Shown: piece by piece, positions 38,802-47,246 of the stretch
How the letters are laid out: every line of letters starts with the position of its first letter
How positions within the stretch are numbered: the first letter of the stretch is position 1
Source: Brachybacterium avium
GTDB taxonomy: Bacteria > Actinomycetota > Actinomycetes > Actinomycetales > Dermabacteraceae
Direction of reading: 5' to 3'
Assembly (NCBI RefSeq): GCF_002216795.1
Contig: NZ_CP022316.1
Location: 2,819,205-2,883,204 of the forward strand
DNA length: 64,000 nt
Notes under the pieces: generated by a model
The model's input: only the letters and a program-made list of their open reading frames with translations
The model's database searches: none
What the model was told of the DNA's origin: nothing
Translations under genes and position numbers: made by a program

Positions 38802-39799
38802 GCCTGCTCTCAGGACCTGCCGGTCCCGCGGCGGATTCCGGCTGGGGCCATGACCACGAGCGCAAGGGATTCTTCACCGACACCTCGATCTGCATCGGCT
38901 GCAAGGCGTGCGAGGTGGCGTGCAAGGAGTGGAACCGCAACCCGATCGACGGCAATCTGGAGATCCTCGGGTCCAGCTACGACAACACCGGGGAGCTCGG
39001 GGCGAACACCTGGCGCCATGTGGCCTTCGTCGAACAGGGTCAGGAGCGGATCGAGGAGGCGCGCGAATCGGGTCGGAAGCTGGTCAGCCTCGGCATGCCC
39101 GGGATCGGGCCGAAGACCTCGGGACCACGCGGTGCGACGCCCGCAGGCGATCTCTCGACCGCGGACCGCACGCCCCCGGACACCCCCGAGTTCCGCTGGT
39201 TGATGTCCTCGGACGTGTGCAAGCACTGCACCAACGCCGGCTGCCTGGACGTGTGCCCGACCGGGGCGATCTTCCGCTCCGAGCACGGCTCCGTGGTGGT
39301 CCAGGAGGACGTCTGCAACGGCTGCGGCACCTGCGTGAGCGCCTGCCCGTTCGGCGTCATCGAGCGGCGTGACGACGGCACCGTCTCACCGCACGCGAAT
39401 CGGGACGAGAAGATCGACCGGATGGGCACTGCGAGCAAGTGCACCATGTGCCACGACCGTCTGGTCGACGGCGAGCAGCCCGCCTGCTCCGCGACCTGCC
39501 CCACCCAGTCGATCACCTTCGGCGAGCACCCGGACCTCACCGCTGATGCGCGGCGCCGGGTCGCCGACCTCCACGAGCAGGGCATGACCGAGGCCCGCCT
39601 GTACGGAGCGAACCCGAAGGACGGCGTGGGCGGCACCGGCTCGCTGTTCCTGCTGCTGGACGAGCCCGAGGTCTATGGTCTCCCGCCGGATCCGCAGGTC
39701 CCCACCGCATCACTGCCGGCGAGCTATGCGAAGGTCGGCCTCGCGGCGGCCGGCATGGTGGCAGCGGCCGCGCTCTCGTTCCTGGGCGGTCGCCGATGA
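38798..39799 (+). CDS. Formate dehydrogenase beta (iron-sulfur) subunit
   Basis: A 333-residue ferredoxin-like subunit that carries electrons from the alpha subunit to the membrane subunit. Four cysteine groups (CIGCKACEVACKEWN, CKHCTNAGCLDVCP, CNGCGTCVSACPFG, CTMCHDRLVDGEQPAC) can hold four [4Fe-4S] clusters, as in FdnH. A C-terminal hydrophobic helix (VGLAAAGMVAAAALSFLG) anchors it to the membrane. The ATG at 38798 overlaps the alpha stop (ATGA) and its own stop overlaps the NrfD gene. Confidence 0.92.
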   Translation: MSLLSGPAGPAADSGWGHDHERKGFFTDTSICIGCKACEVACKEWNRNPIDGNLEILGSSYDNTGELGANTWRHVAFVEQGQERIEEARESGRKLVSLGMPGIGPKTSGPRGATPAGDLSTADRTPPDTPEFRWLMSSDVCKHCTNAGCLDVCPTGAIFRSEHGSVVVQEDVCNGCGTCVSACPFGVIERRDDGTVSPHANRDEKIDRMGTASKCTMCHDRLVDGEQPACSATCPTQSITFGEHPDLTADARRRVADLHEQGMTEARLYGANPKDGVGGTGSLFLLLDEPEVYGLPPDPQVPTASLPASYAKVGLAAAGMVAAAALSFLGGRR

Positions 39800-40911
39800 G
39801 CATCAGCGAGTTCGATGCTGACCGGCCGCCGCAGTCACCGCGCCGGCGCCGCCGAGGAGGCGGCCGTCGACGCCGCAGCCTCACCGAGGTCGGTATGGGG
39901 GACGGCTCCAGGGAGGGGGCCGTCGTCGAGGACGTCGAGATCCAGCGTGCGGGGGAGTTCGACTCGTACTACGGCCGCCCCATCGTCAAGGCGCCGCCGT
40001 GGCGCGAGCCGATCGCCATCTATCTCTTCCTGGGCGGAGTGGCGGGCGGCTCCGGACTGCTCGCCTTCGGGGCGCAGTGCACCGGGCGCCCGCTGCTGCG
40101 TCGCAACTCCCGCCTGCTGGCGCTCGGCGCGGTGGGAGCGGGCACGGTCGCCCTGATCGAGGATCTCGGCCGGCCCGAACGATTCCTCAACATGATGCGC
40201 ACCGTGAAGGTGACCTCCCCGATGAGCCTGGGGAGCTGGATCCTGGGCGGCTTCGCGACCTTCTCCGGGGTCCTCGCCGCGCTCGAGGTGGATCGTATGA
40301 CGGGGCGGAGGCTGCCGCTGGGGATCCTGCGCCGGCTCCTGGACACCGCGGAAGGACCGGCCTCGCTGGGCCAGGTCGTGCTGGCGCCGCTGCTGGCCTC
40401 GTACACGGGAGCGCTGCTGGGCAACACCGTGGTCCCGACCTGGGAGGCCGGTCGGGACCATCTCTCCTACCTCTTCGTCTCCTCGGCGGGCCTGGCAGCG
40501 GGCGGCGGCGCCATGCTCACCAGCCCGGTCGCCGAGACCCGGCCCGCGCGGCTGCTGGCGACCGCGGGCGTGGTGGGCGATGTGGTCTCCATGCGCCGCA
40601 TGAAGCAGTCGATGCATCCGCTCGAGGCGGAACCCCTGGAGACCGGCAGGGCGGGAGCGCTGCTGACCTGGGCCGAGCGCCTCGCGATCGCCGGCGGCAT
40701 CGGCGCCGTGCTCGGCGGCCGGAACCGCTACGTCGCCGCGGCCAGCGGCGCCGCGCTGCTGGCCTCCTCTGCGCTGACCCGCTTCGGGGTGCTGTACGCG
40801 GGGCTGGAGTCCGTCAAGGATCCGCGGCGGGTCGTCGAACCGCAGAAGGAACGGCTGGCGGCGCGACGCGCCGCAGGCATCACCGACGACTCGATCACCA
40901 CCGGCGGCTGA
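39796..40911 (+). CDS. NrfD/PsrC-type membrane subunit of formate dehydrogenase
   Basis: A 371-residue integral membrane protein with eight or more helices, starting within the beta-subunit stop codon. It resembles NrfD/PsrC quinone-interacting subunits rather than the cytochrome b556 FdnI. Landmarks are PIAIYLFLGGVAGGSGLL, EDLGRPERFLNMMR and SPMSLGSWILGGF. It likely passes electrons from formate to the quinone pool without haem. The N-terminal 65 residues are basic and polar. It ends 13 bases from the convergent selD gene. Confidence 0.87.
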   Translation: MSISEFDADRPPQSPRRRRRGGGRRRRSLTEVGMGDGSREGAVVEDVEIQRAGEFDSYYGRPIVKAPPWREPIAIYLFLGGVAGGSGLLAFGAQCTGRPLLRRNSRLLALGAVGAGTVALIEDLGRPERFLNMMRTVKVTSPMSLGSWILGGFATFSGVLAALEVDRMTGRRLPLGILRRLLDTAEGPASLGQVVLAPLLASYTGALLGNTVVPTWEAGRDHLSYLFVSSAGLAAGGGAMLTSPVAETRPARLLATAGVVGDVVSMRRMKQSMHPLEAEPLETGRAGALLTWAERLAIAGGIGAVLGGRNRYVAAASGAALLASSALTRFGVLYAGLESVKDPRRVVEPQKERLAARRAAGITDDSITTGG

Positions 40912-40924
40912 GACCGGCCCGCGC

Positions 40925-41944
40925 TCAGCGCACCGTGAGGCCTGTGCCCTCCACCGTCTCGCCGATGATCGGATAGCCGGGGATCTCGCCGATCACCAGC
41001 AGCCCGCCGGAGGTCTGGGCGTCCGCCAGCAGCAGCAGGTCCTCCTCGGTGACGCCGGCGCCGGTGCGCAGGTGCTGCCGGACCCAGTCCAGGTTGCGCC
41101 GGGTGCCGCCGGAGACGAAGCCGTCGCGCAGCGCCTCGGCAGCACCGTCGATCAGCGGGACAGCGGTGCGGTCGATGACCATCCCCACCTCGGAGGCGCG
41201 GCCCATCTTGAACAGGTGCCCGAGCAGTCCGAAGCCGGTGACATCGGTCGCGGCCCTCACCCCCGCGGCCCGCGCGGCCCGGGAGGCATCGCGGTTCAGA
41301 GCGGTCATGGTCTCGATCGCCGCGGCGGAGACCTCCCCGGTGGACGTCATCCGGTTGTTCAGCAGCCCCACCCCGAGCGGTTTGGTCAGGGTGATCGGCA
41401 GACCCGCCACAGCGGCATCGTTGCGCAGCAGATGGTCCGGATGCGCGGTACCCGTGACCGCCATGCCGTACTTCGGCTCCGGATCATCGACCGAGTGCCC
41501 GCCGATCACCGGCACCCCGGCTTCCTGCGCGATCGCCAGCCCGCCCGCGAGGACCTCCTGCAGCAGCTCGTAGGAGAGCACCCCGCGGGGCCAGCCCACC
41601 AGGTTGATCGCCACCACCGGGTCCCCGCCCATGGCATAGATATCCGACAGGGCATTGGCGGCGGCGATGCGGCCCCAGTCGAAGGCATCATCGACCACCG
41701 GGGTGAAGAAGTCCGCGGTCGAGAGCACCGCGGTCGCCCCGTCGGGCCCGCCGATCCGCACCGCGGCCGCGTCGTCGCCGTCCTCCAGCCCCACGATCAC
41801 CTGGTCGTACTGCTGCCCGGAGAGCGCCGAGACCACGTCCTCGAGCTCGCCGGGCGGGATCTTCGACGCACAGCCGCCGCCGTGCGCCATCGTGGTCAGA
41901 CGGATCGAGGGCCGGGCCGCGGGACGGATCGGATGCGCGCTCAT
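40925..41944 (-). CDS. selD: Selenide, water dikinase (selenophosphate synthetase)
   Basis: A 339-residue enzyme that makes selenophosphate from selenide and ATP, the selenium donor for Sec-tRNA. The glycine-rich N-terminal loop HGGGCASK holds the catalytic Cys25 and Lys28 (here Cys, not Sec). The ATP-binding segments ANALSDIYAMGGDPV and GGHSVDDPEPKYG, and the ATDVTGFGLLGH motif, are intact. A TAGGCT hexamer six bases before the ATG at 41944 indicates a leaderless transcript. It diverges from selC and converges with the fdh operon. Confidence 0.94.
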   Translation of the reverse strand: MSAHPIRPAARPSIRLTTMAHGGGCASKIPPGELEDVVSALSGQQYDQVIVGLEDGDDAAAVRIGGPDGATAVLSTADFFTPVVDDAFDWGRIAAANALSDIYAMGGDPVVAINLVGWPRGVLSYELLQEVLAGGLAIAQEAGVPVIGGHSVDDPEPKYGMAVTGTAHPDHLLRNDAAVAGLPITLTKPLGVGLLNNRMTSTGEVSAAAIETMTALNRDASRAARAAGVRAATDVTGFGLLGHLFKMGRASEVGMVIDRTAVPLIDGAAEALRDGFVSGGTRRNLDWVRQHLRTGAGVTEEDLLLLADAQTSGGLLVIGEIPGYPIIGETVEGTGLTVR

Positions 41945-42006
41945 GCCCCGAGCCTATGGCGTCCGACCAGCCCGTGCGGAGCGAATCATGGCCGATCCCA
42001 CGGTGA

Positions 42007-42019
42007 TAGCTTGGGCGGC
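42007..42019 (+). promoter_or_regulatory. -10 element of selC
   Basis: TAGCTT at 42007-42012 ends seven bases before the first base of the tRNA. Transcription may therefore start at the mature 5' end of tRNA-Sec with no leader. No good -35 is seen. Confidence 0.45.
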
Positions 42020-42114
42020 GGAGGCGTACGTGTCCTGGTGGGCGCCCCGGTCTTCAAAACCGGTGAGACCGAGCACCTCGGTCTGGCGGGTTCGATTCCC
42101 GTCCGCCTCCGCCA
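42020..42114 (+). tRNA. selC: tRNA-Sec (anticodon TCA)
   Basis: A 95-base tRNA including an encoded CCA, the same length as E. coli tRNA-Sec. It has the eight-position acceptor GGAGGCGT/CCGCCTCC (pair 8 is a T-C mismatch), the anticodon stem CCGGT/ACCGG with loop CTTCAAA, and a long variable arm with a perfect eight-base stem AGACCGAG/CTCGGTCT. The T arm is GCGGG/CCCGT with loop TTCGATT. The UCA anticodon reads the UGA of fdh. It lies between selD and selA. Confidence 0.94.
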
Positions 42115-42170
42115 CGCCCTCATCACCCGTATGCGGGTGGTGCCCGCCCGTCGGCCCTCGAGGAGGTCCC

Positions 42171-43564
42171 GTGCCCGAGACGCCCGTGCCCGAGGGTCCC
42201 GCGGCCGGGACCGATGCGCCCGAGGATCCGGCGCACGGTGCGACGGGCGCGGACCCGCGCCGCCGCATCCCCCGCACCGACCACCTGCTGGCCCTCCCGG
42301 CGGTCGCGGCCGCGAGCCGCACCATGAGCGGGCGCGTGGTGCTCGGCATCGTGCGCGCCGTGCAGGGTCGGGCCCGGTCCGGAGAGATCACTCCGGAGCA
42401 GGTGCAGGACGAGGTCTTCGCCGCCCTCGGGGACCGCCCCGCCGGGTCCCTGCGGCCGGTCCTGAATGCCACCGGCGTCCTCATCCACACCAACCTCGGA
42501 CGGGCCCCGCTGTCCCGGCCGCTCGGGAGGCGCTGCAGGATGCTGCCGGATACACGGATGTCGAGTTCGATCTGGCCACCGGTGCGCGGGCGAGGCGCGG
42601 CGCCGGCGCACGGGCCGCGCTGCTCGCGGCCTGTCCCGAGGCCGAGGACGCACTGGTCGTCACCAACGGCGCCGCGGCCCTGCTGCTGGCCACCACCGCG
42701 CTCGCCGGCACCGGCGAGGTGGTGCTCAGCCGCGGCGAGATGATCGAGATCGGCGCCGGATTCCGCCTGCCGGATCTCATCACCTCCACCGGGGCCCGAC
42801 TGCGCGAGGTCGGCACCACCAACCGCACCCACCTGTCCGACTACACCGATGCCCTCGGCCCCGAGACCGGCTGCGTGCTGCGCATCCACACCAGCAACTA
42901 CCGCATCATCGGATTCACCAGCGAGGTCCCCCTCACCGAGCTCGCCGGGCCCTGCCGGGACGCGAACGTCCCGCTGATCGCGGACCTCGGCAGCGGGCTG
43001 CTCGCGCCCGAGCCCCGGCTGCCGGACGAGCCCGACGTCGCCACCGCCCTGCGCGACGGCGCGGACGTCGTCGTCGTCAGCGGCGACAAGCTCCTGGGCG
43101 GCCCCCAGGCGGGGATCCTGCTGGGCCGGGCCGACGTCATCGCCCGCCTCGCCCGCCACCCGCTGGCGCGGGCGGTGCGCGCCGACAAGCTCGCCCTCGC
43201 CGCGCTCGAGGCGACCCTGGACGGCCCGGCCCCGCCCGTGCTCGAGGCGCTGCGCACCGACCCGGACGCCCTGCGGGAGCGCACCGCCCGCCTCGCCGCT
43301 GAGCTCGACGGCACCGTGGTCCCGCACGACGGCCGCGTCGGCGGCGGGGGAGGCGCCGAGGTGCCCCTGCCCGGATGGGCGATCTCCCTCGAGGCCGAGC
43401 TCGCCGGCCCGCTGCGCACCGGGGACCCGGCCCTCGTCACGACCGTGCACGGCGGGCAGTGCCTGCTCGACCTGCGCTGCCTGCCTGCCGAAGACGACGA
43501 GCGCGTGGCCCGTGCGGTCGCCGCCGCCCGCTCCCGGACCGCCGGCGAGGTCGACCCGCGATGA
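42171..43564 (+). pseudogene. selA: L-seryl-tRNA(Sec) selenium transferase SelA, frameshifted as read
   Basis: PLP enzyme that converts Ser-tRNA(Sec) to Sec-tRNA(Sec) with selenophosphate. The N-terminal frame starts at GTG 42171 behind GAGGAGG and reads RRRIPRTDHLLALPAV to RPVLNATGVLIHTNLGRAPLS. It then loses frame; the other frame reads AREALQDAAGYTDVEFDLAT and continues through the PLP lysine in VVSGDKLLGGPQAGILLG to 43564. One extra C in the CCC at 42514-42516 restores LSPAAREALQ and 464 residues. Both parts are well conserved and the other sel genes look intact, so a sequencing deletion is likely. The stop overlaps selB. Confidence 0.88.
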
Positions 43565-45348
43565 GGCAGGTCATCGCCACGGCCGGTCACGTCGACCACG
43601 GCAAGTCCACCCTGATCCGCGCCCTCACCGGCAGCGACCCGGACCGCTGGGCCGAGGAGAAGCGTCGCGGGCTGACCCTCGACCTCGGCTTCGCCTGGAC
43701 CACCCTGGCATCGGGCGACGAGGTGTCCTTCGTCGACGTCCCCGGCCACGAGCGCTTCCTCGGCAACATGCTCGCCGGCCTCGGCCCGGCCCCGATCGTG
43801 TGCTTCGTCGTGGCGGCCGACGAGGGCTGGCAGGCGCAGTCCTGCGACCACCGCGATGCGATCGCCGCGCTCGGCATCGACCGGGGCCTGCTCGTCGTCA
43901 CCCGGGCGGACCTCGCTCCCGACCGGGTCGGGGAGGTCCTGGCCCAGGCCCGTACCGAGCTCGCCGGGACCGGCCTCGCCGCAGCTCCCGCCGTGGCCGT
44001 CTCCGCGCTCACCGGAGCGGGGATCGAGGAGCTGCGCCGCGTGCTGGGCACCGTGGTCGCCGCCGCCCACGAGCCGGCCCCGGAGGAGCGCGTGCGCCTG
44101 TGGGTGGACCGCTCCTTCAGTATCTCCGGGGCGGGGACCATCGTCACCGGCACCCTCAGCGGCGGCACCCTCCGGGTGGGGCAGACGCTCGAGCGGACGG
44201 GCGAGGGTCCGGCGCGACGGGTCCAGGTGCGCGGCCTGCAGTCGCGCGAGGAGACGGTGGAGCAGCTCGGTCCCGTCAGCCGCGCCGCCGTGAACCTCCG
44301 CGGCGTGGACGCGGACTCGGTGTCCCGCGGCGATGCGCTGCTCAGCCTCGGCGCCTGGACGATGACGGCCCTGCTGGACGTGCGGGCGACGGCGCGGGGT
44401 GCGTTCGCCGAGGCGCCCGCACAGCTCGTCGTCCACGCCGGGACCGCTGCGGTGCCCGCCCGGGTCCGGCCGCTGGGGCCCGACCACGCCCGGCTCGCCC
44501 TCGACCGCTCGCTGCCGCTGCGCGTCGGCGATCGGATGGTGCTGCGCGGCAGCGGCGACCGGGTCGTCCGCACCGGCGCCCTCGTGCTCGACGTCGACCC
44601 GCCCGCACTCACCCGGCGTGGCGACGCGGCCCGACGGTCCGCCGCGCTCGCCGCGTCCAGCGAGACCGGCGACCTCGCCGCCGAGGTGGCGCGGCGCGGT
44701 GCGGTGCCCGCCGCACAGCTGAGCCGATACGGGGTCCCCGTGCCCGAGATGCTGCCTGCCGGCGTGCTCCGGTCCGGGACGCTGCTGGTCGCCGAGGCCG
44801 CGCACACCGCCTGGTCCGCACAGCTGCGCCAGGTGGTCACCGCCGAGCACGAGCAGCATCCGCTCTCCGCGGGGCTGGCCCGCAAAGCGGCCCTCGACGT
44901 GCTCGGCACCCACCCGGAGCTCCTGCCCGAGCTGATCGATCGTGCCGGCCTGATCGAACAGGACGGACGGATCCTGGACCCGCGACGCTCCACGGGGCTC
45001 GGAGCGGCCGAGACCGCGACCGCCTCCCTCGAGCAGCGCCTGCGCGGCGATCCCTTCGCAGCCCCGGAGGCGGATGGCCTGACCGCGCTGGGCCTCGGCC
45101 CGGAACAGCTCGCCGCCGCAGCCCGGCAGGGCCGTCTGCTGCGCCTGCCGGGCGAGGTGATCCTGCTGCCCACCGCCCCGGCGCTCGCCATGCGGGAGCT
45201 GGCCCGGCTCGAGCAGCCCTTCACCACCTCCCAGGCGCGGCAGGCGCTCGGCACCAGCCGCCGGGTCGCGATCCCGCTGCTCGAGCACCTCGACGCCCGC
45301 GGCTGGACCCGTCGGATCGATGCCGGTCATCGTCAGGTGGTGCGCTGA
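43561..45348 (+). CDS. selB: Selenocysteine-specific translation elongation factor
   Basis: A 595-residue GTPase that carries Sec-tRNA to the ribosome and binds the SECIS hairpin. The G1 motif is GHVDHGKST (9-17), G3 is DVPGHERF, and the G4 position reads TRADL. EF-Tu-like beta-barrel domains follow to about residue 360 (RVRLWVDRSFSISGAGTIVTG). The C-terminal third holds the winged-helix repeats that recognise the SECIS. The switch region KRRGLTLDLGFAW is typical of SelB. The ATG overlaps the selA stop (ATGA). Confidence 0.93.
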   Translation: MRQVIATAGHVDHGKSTLIRALTGSDPDRWAEEKRRGLTLDLGFAWTTLASGDEVSFVDVPGHERFLGNMLAGLGPAPIVCFVVAADEGWQAQSCDHRDAIAALGIDRGLLVVTRADLAPDRVGEVLAQARTELAGTGLAAAPAVAVSALTGAGIEELRRVLGTVVAAAHEPAPEERVRLWVDRSFSISGAGTIVTGTLSGGTLRVGQTLERTGEGPARRVQVRGLQSREETVEQLGPVSRAAVNLRGVDADSVSRGDALLSLGAWTMTALLDVRATARGAFAEAPAQLVVHAGTAAVPARVRPLGPDHARLALDRSLPLRVGDRMVLRGSGDRVVRTGALVLDVDPPALTRRGDAARRSAALAASSETGDLAAEVARRGAVPAAQLSRYGVPVPEMLPAGVLRSGTLLVAEAAHTAWSAQLRQVVTAEHEQHPLSAGLARKAALDVLGTHPELLPELIDRAGLIEQDGRILDPRRSTGLGAAETATASLEQRLRGDPFAAPEADGLTALGLGPEQLAAAARQGRLLRLPGEVILLPTAPALAMRELARLEQPFTTSQARQALGTSRRVAIPLLEHLDARGWTRRIDAGHRQVVR

Positions 45349-45358
45349 GCGGGCGCGC

Positions 45359-45835
45359 TCACCGGTTCCTGGCGAGCCACTGCCGGTGGGCCGAGAGCAG
45401 GGCGTTCTGCACCCGGGAGTGATCCGGGCCGCCGCTGAGGGCGGAGGGGACGGTCGCGGGCTCCCACAGCGCACGCACCGGGACCCGGGAGCCGTCGCGC
45501 AGGAGCGCGGTCGCGACCAGACGCCGGTCGCCCGCAGCAGGCGGCACCAGCCGCTCCAGCACCTGCCAGCGCACCGCTCGCTGCGCCCCGACGAACCCGG
45601 CCCACACGAAGCCGTCCGCATCGATGCGCAGGCGGGAGCGTCGGGCGCCCCAGAGCACGAACGCCCCGCCGCCGAGCGCGAGCGCAGCCGGGATCAGCAG
45701 CGCCAGGAATCCGGCGGTCTCCATCACGAGCGACAGGACCACGGCTGCGATCGCCGCGAGGACCCCGACGAGCATCACCATCGGCCCCACGACGACATTG
45801 ATGCGCGAGGCGGACGAGCGGAACGTGGACTCCAT
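45359..45835 (-). CDS. PH-domain-like small membrane protein
   Basis: A 158-residue protein with two adjacent membrane helices (VVGPMVMLVGVLAAIAAVVL and LALLIPAALALGGGAFVLW), followed by a cytoplasmic beta-rich domain (RLRIDADGFVWAGFVGAQR) that resembles bacterial PH-like domains. A TAGAGT hexamer lies seven bases before the ATG at 45835, suggesting a leaderless transcript. The gene converges with selB. The function is unknown. Confidence 0.75.
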   Translation of the reverse strand: MESTFRSSASRINVVVGPMVMLVGVLAAIAAVVLSLVMETAGFLALLIPAALALGGGAFVLWGARRSRLRIDADGFVWAGFVGAQRAVRWQVLERLVPPAAGDRRLVATALLRDGSRVPVRALWEPATVPSALSGGPDHSRVQNALLSAHRQWLARNR

Positions 45836-45950
45836 GAGATCTACTCTAGGGGAGGCATGGGGAGTGCTCCCCATCGCCAGCACGCGCAGGCCGCCATAGG
45901 CTCGTGGCAACGTCGGGGCAGTGGACAGAGCGAACAGGGATGGTGGCGGG

Positions 45951-47183
45951 ATGACCGGGTTCTGCGGAGCGGACACCGAGCAGCTGCGGAGGCAGGCGGA
46001 CGCCTGCCGGCGGAATTCCGGGACGCTGGACGACCTCGTCGGCACCGTCTCCGCGCTCATCGCGTCCGTCCCGTGGACGGGACCCGATGCCGAGGCCTTC
46101 CGGGAGCGCTGGGCGTGCGAGGCGAGGGCGCGACTCACGGAGCGGGCCGAGGCGCTCCGGAGCCGCTCCGACGAGCTGAGCGAGCATGCCGCGCAGCAGG
46201 ACATCGCCTCCGCGGGCGACGGCGGTGGGGCGACCTTTCCGCCCTTCGGCACCCCGATGCCCTTCCCGTTCCCGCTGCCGCGCCCCGGTGGACCCGGAGC
46301 GGGAGGATCGCCGCTGTTCTACGGGGATGAGGGCTACGGCACGGGCGGCGCGGCCGGGGAGGAGCGGCCCGTCGGCGAGCACGACGCCGGGGGCCCGCAC
46401 GGGGACGGCCGGGAGATCGACGAGGATTTCGGGCATCTCGACGTCTACGCGAACACCCGGGCGAGCGCGGGGACGAGCACCACGGTCGACGAGTTCGGAA
46501 ACACCACCCATACCGCCGGTGCCCGGGCAGGTGCCGAGGTCGGGATCGACGAACAGCTGAACCTGCCCCTCAGCTCCTCGCTCGCGGCCGACGGACGGGC
46601 CGGAGCCGAGGCCTACGCGGAGGCCGGCGTGACCTACGGCGACGGCTTCAGCGCCGGTGCGGGCGCTGGGGCCGGGGTGTACGGCGACATGAGTGCCACC
46701 GCCACCGGTCCCGATGGCTCCAGCAACACGATCGGCGTGGACGGGTATGCCGGTGCCGAAGCGCACGCGAATGCGTATTCCCACGCGACCCGCAGCGACG
46801 AGGGGAATCTCAGCGGATGGACCATCGGGATGGATGCGGGGGCATTCGCCGGGGCAAAGGCGGATGCCGAGTTCACCTCCGTCTCGCCCGGCGGCTGGAT
46901 GACGACCTCCGGATCCTTCGGAGCGGAGGCCGGGGCATCGATCGGCGGCGGCGCCGGAGCGGTCGTCTCGACCGACGCGGTCGGACTCAGCCTCGGCGGC
47001 GACATCGCAGCCGGGCTGGGCCTCCAGGGAGACATCGCGATCTCGATCAGTCCGAACAACATCGTCGACACCTTCACGCCGGGCGACTACAACCTGGACG
47101 ATGCGATCTCCGACGCCGCCGGTGCCTTCGACAGCGCCGCGAGCATGGTGGGCGATGCGTACGACGCCCTGACTCCCTGGTGA
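45951..47183 (+). CDS. WXG100-like N-terminal domain fused to a Gly/Ala-rich repetitive region
   Basis: A 410-residue protein. Residues 1-80 form a helical hairpin with Trp42-Thr43-Gly44, the turn of WXG100/ESAT-6 proteins, as carried by type VII secretion substrates. A proline/glycine linker follows (about 85-150). The rest is low-complexity Gly/Ala/Ser/Asp sequence with repeats of the form AGAEAYAEAG and alternating polar residues, suggesting a beta-structure or fibrous surface domain. There is no enzyme motif and no cysteine in that part. The start at 45951 or the GTG at 45921 are possible. No ESX apparatus genes are in the window. Confidence 0.72.
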   Translation: MTGFCGADTEQLRRQADACRRNSGTLDDLVGTVSALIASVPWTGPDAEAFRERWACEARARLTERAEALRSRSDELSEHAAQQDIASAGDGGGATFPPFGTPMPFPFPLPRPGGPGAGGSPLFYGDEGYGTGGAAGEERPVGEHDAGGPHGDGREIDEDFGHLDVYANTRASAGTSTTVDEFGNTTHTAGARAGAEVGIDEQLNLPLSSSLAADGRAGAEAYAEAGVTYGDGFSAGAGAGAGVYGDMSATATGPDGSSNTIGVDGYAGAEAHANAYSHATRSDEGNLSGWTIGMDAGAFAGAKADAEFTSVSPGGWMTTSGSFGAEAGASIGGGAGAVVSTDAVGLSLGGDIAAGLGLQGDIAISISPNNIVDTFTPGDYNLDDAISDAAGAFDSAASMVGDAYDALTPW

Positions 47184-47246
47184 TTCGACAGCGCACGAGC
47201 GGGGTGGGCAGCCCCATGGCGGTCCGGTCGTCGTCGTGGCGCGAGC

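Noticed and set aside
41655-42170. A longer N-terminus for SelA reading through tRNA-Sec
   Set aside because: The frame is open, but it would translate the tRNA gene. A good ribosome binding site and GTG are present at 42171.
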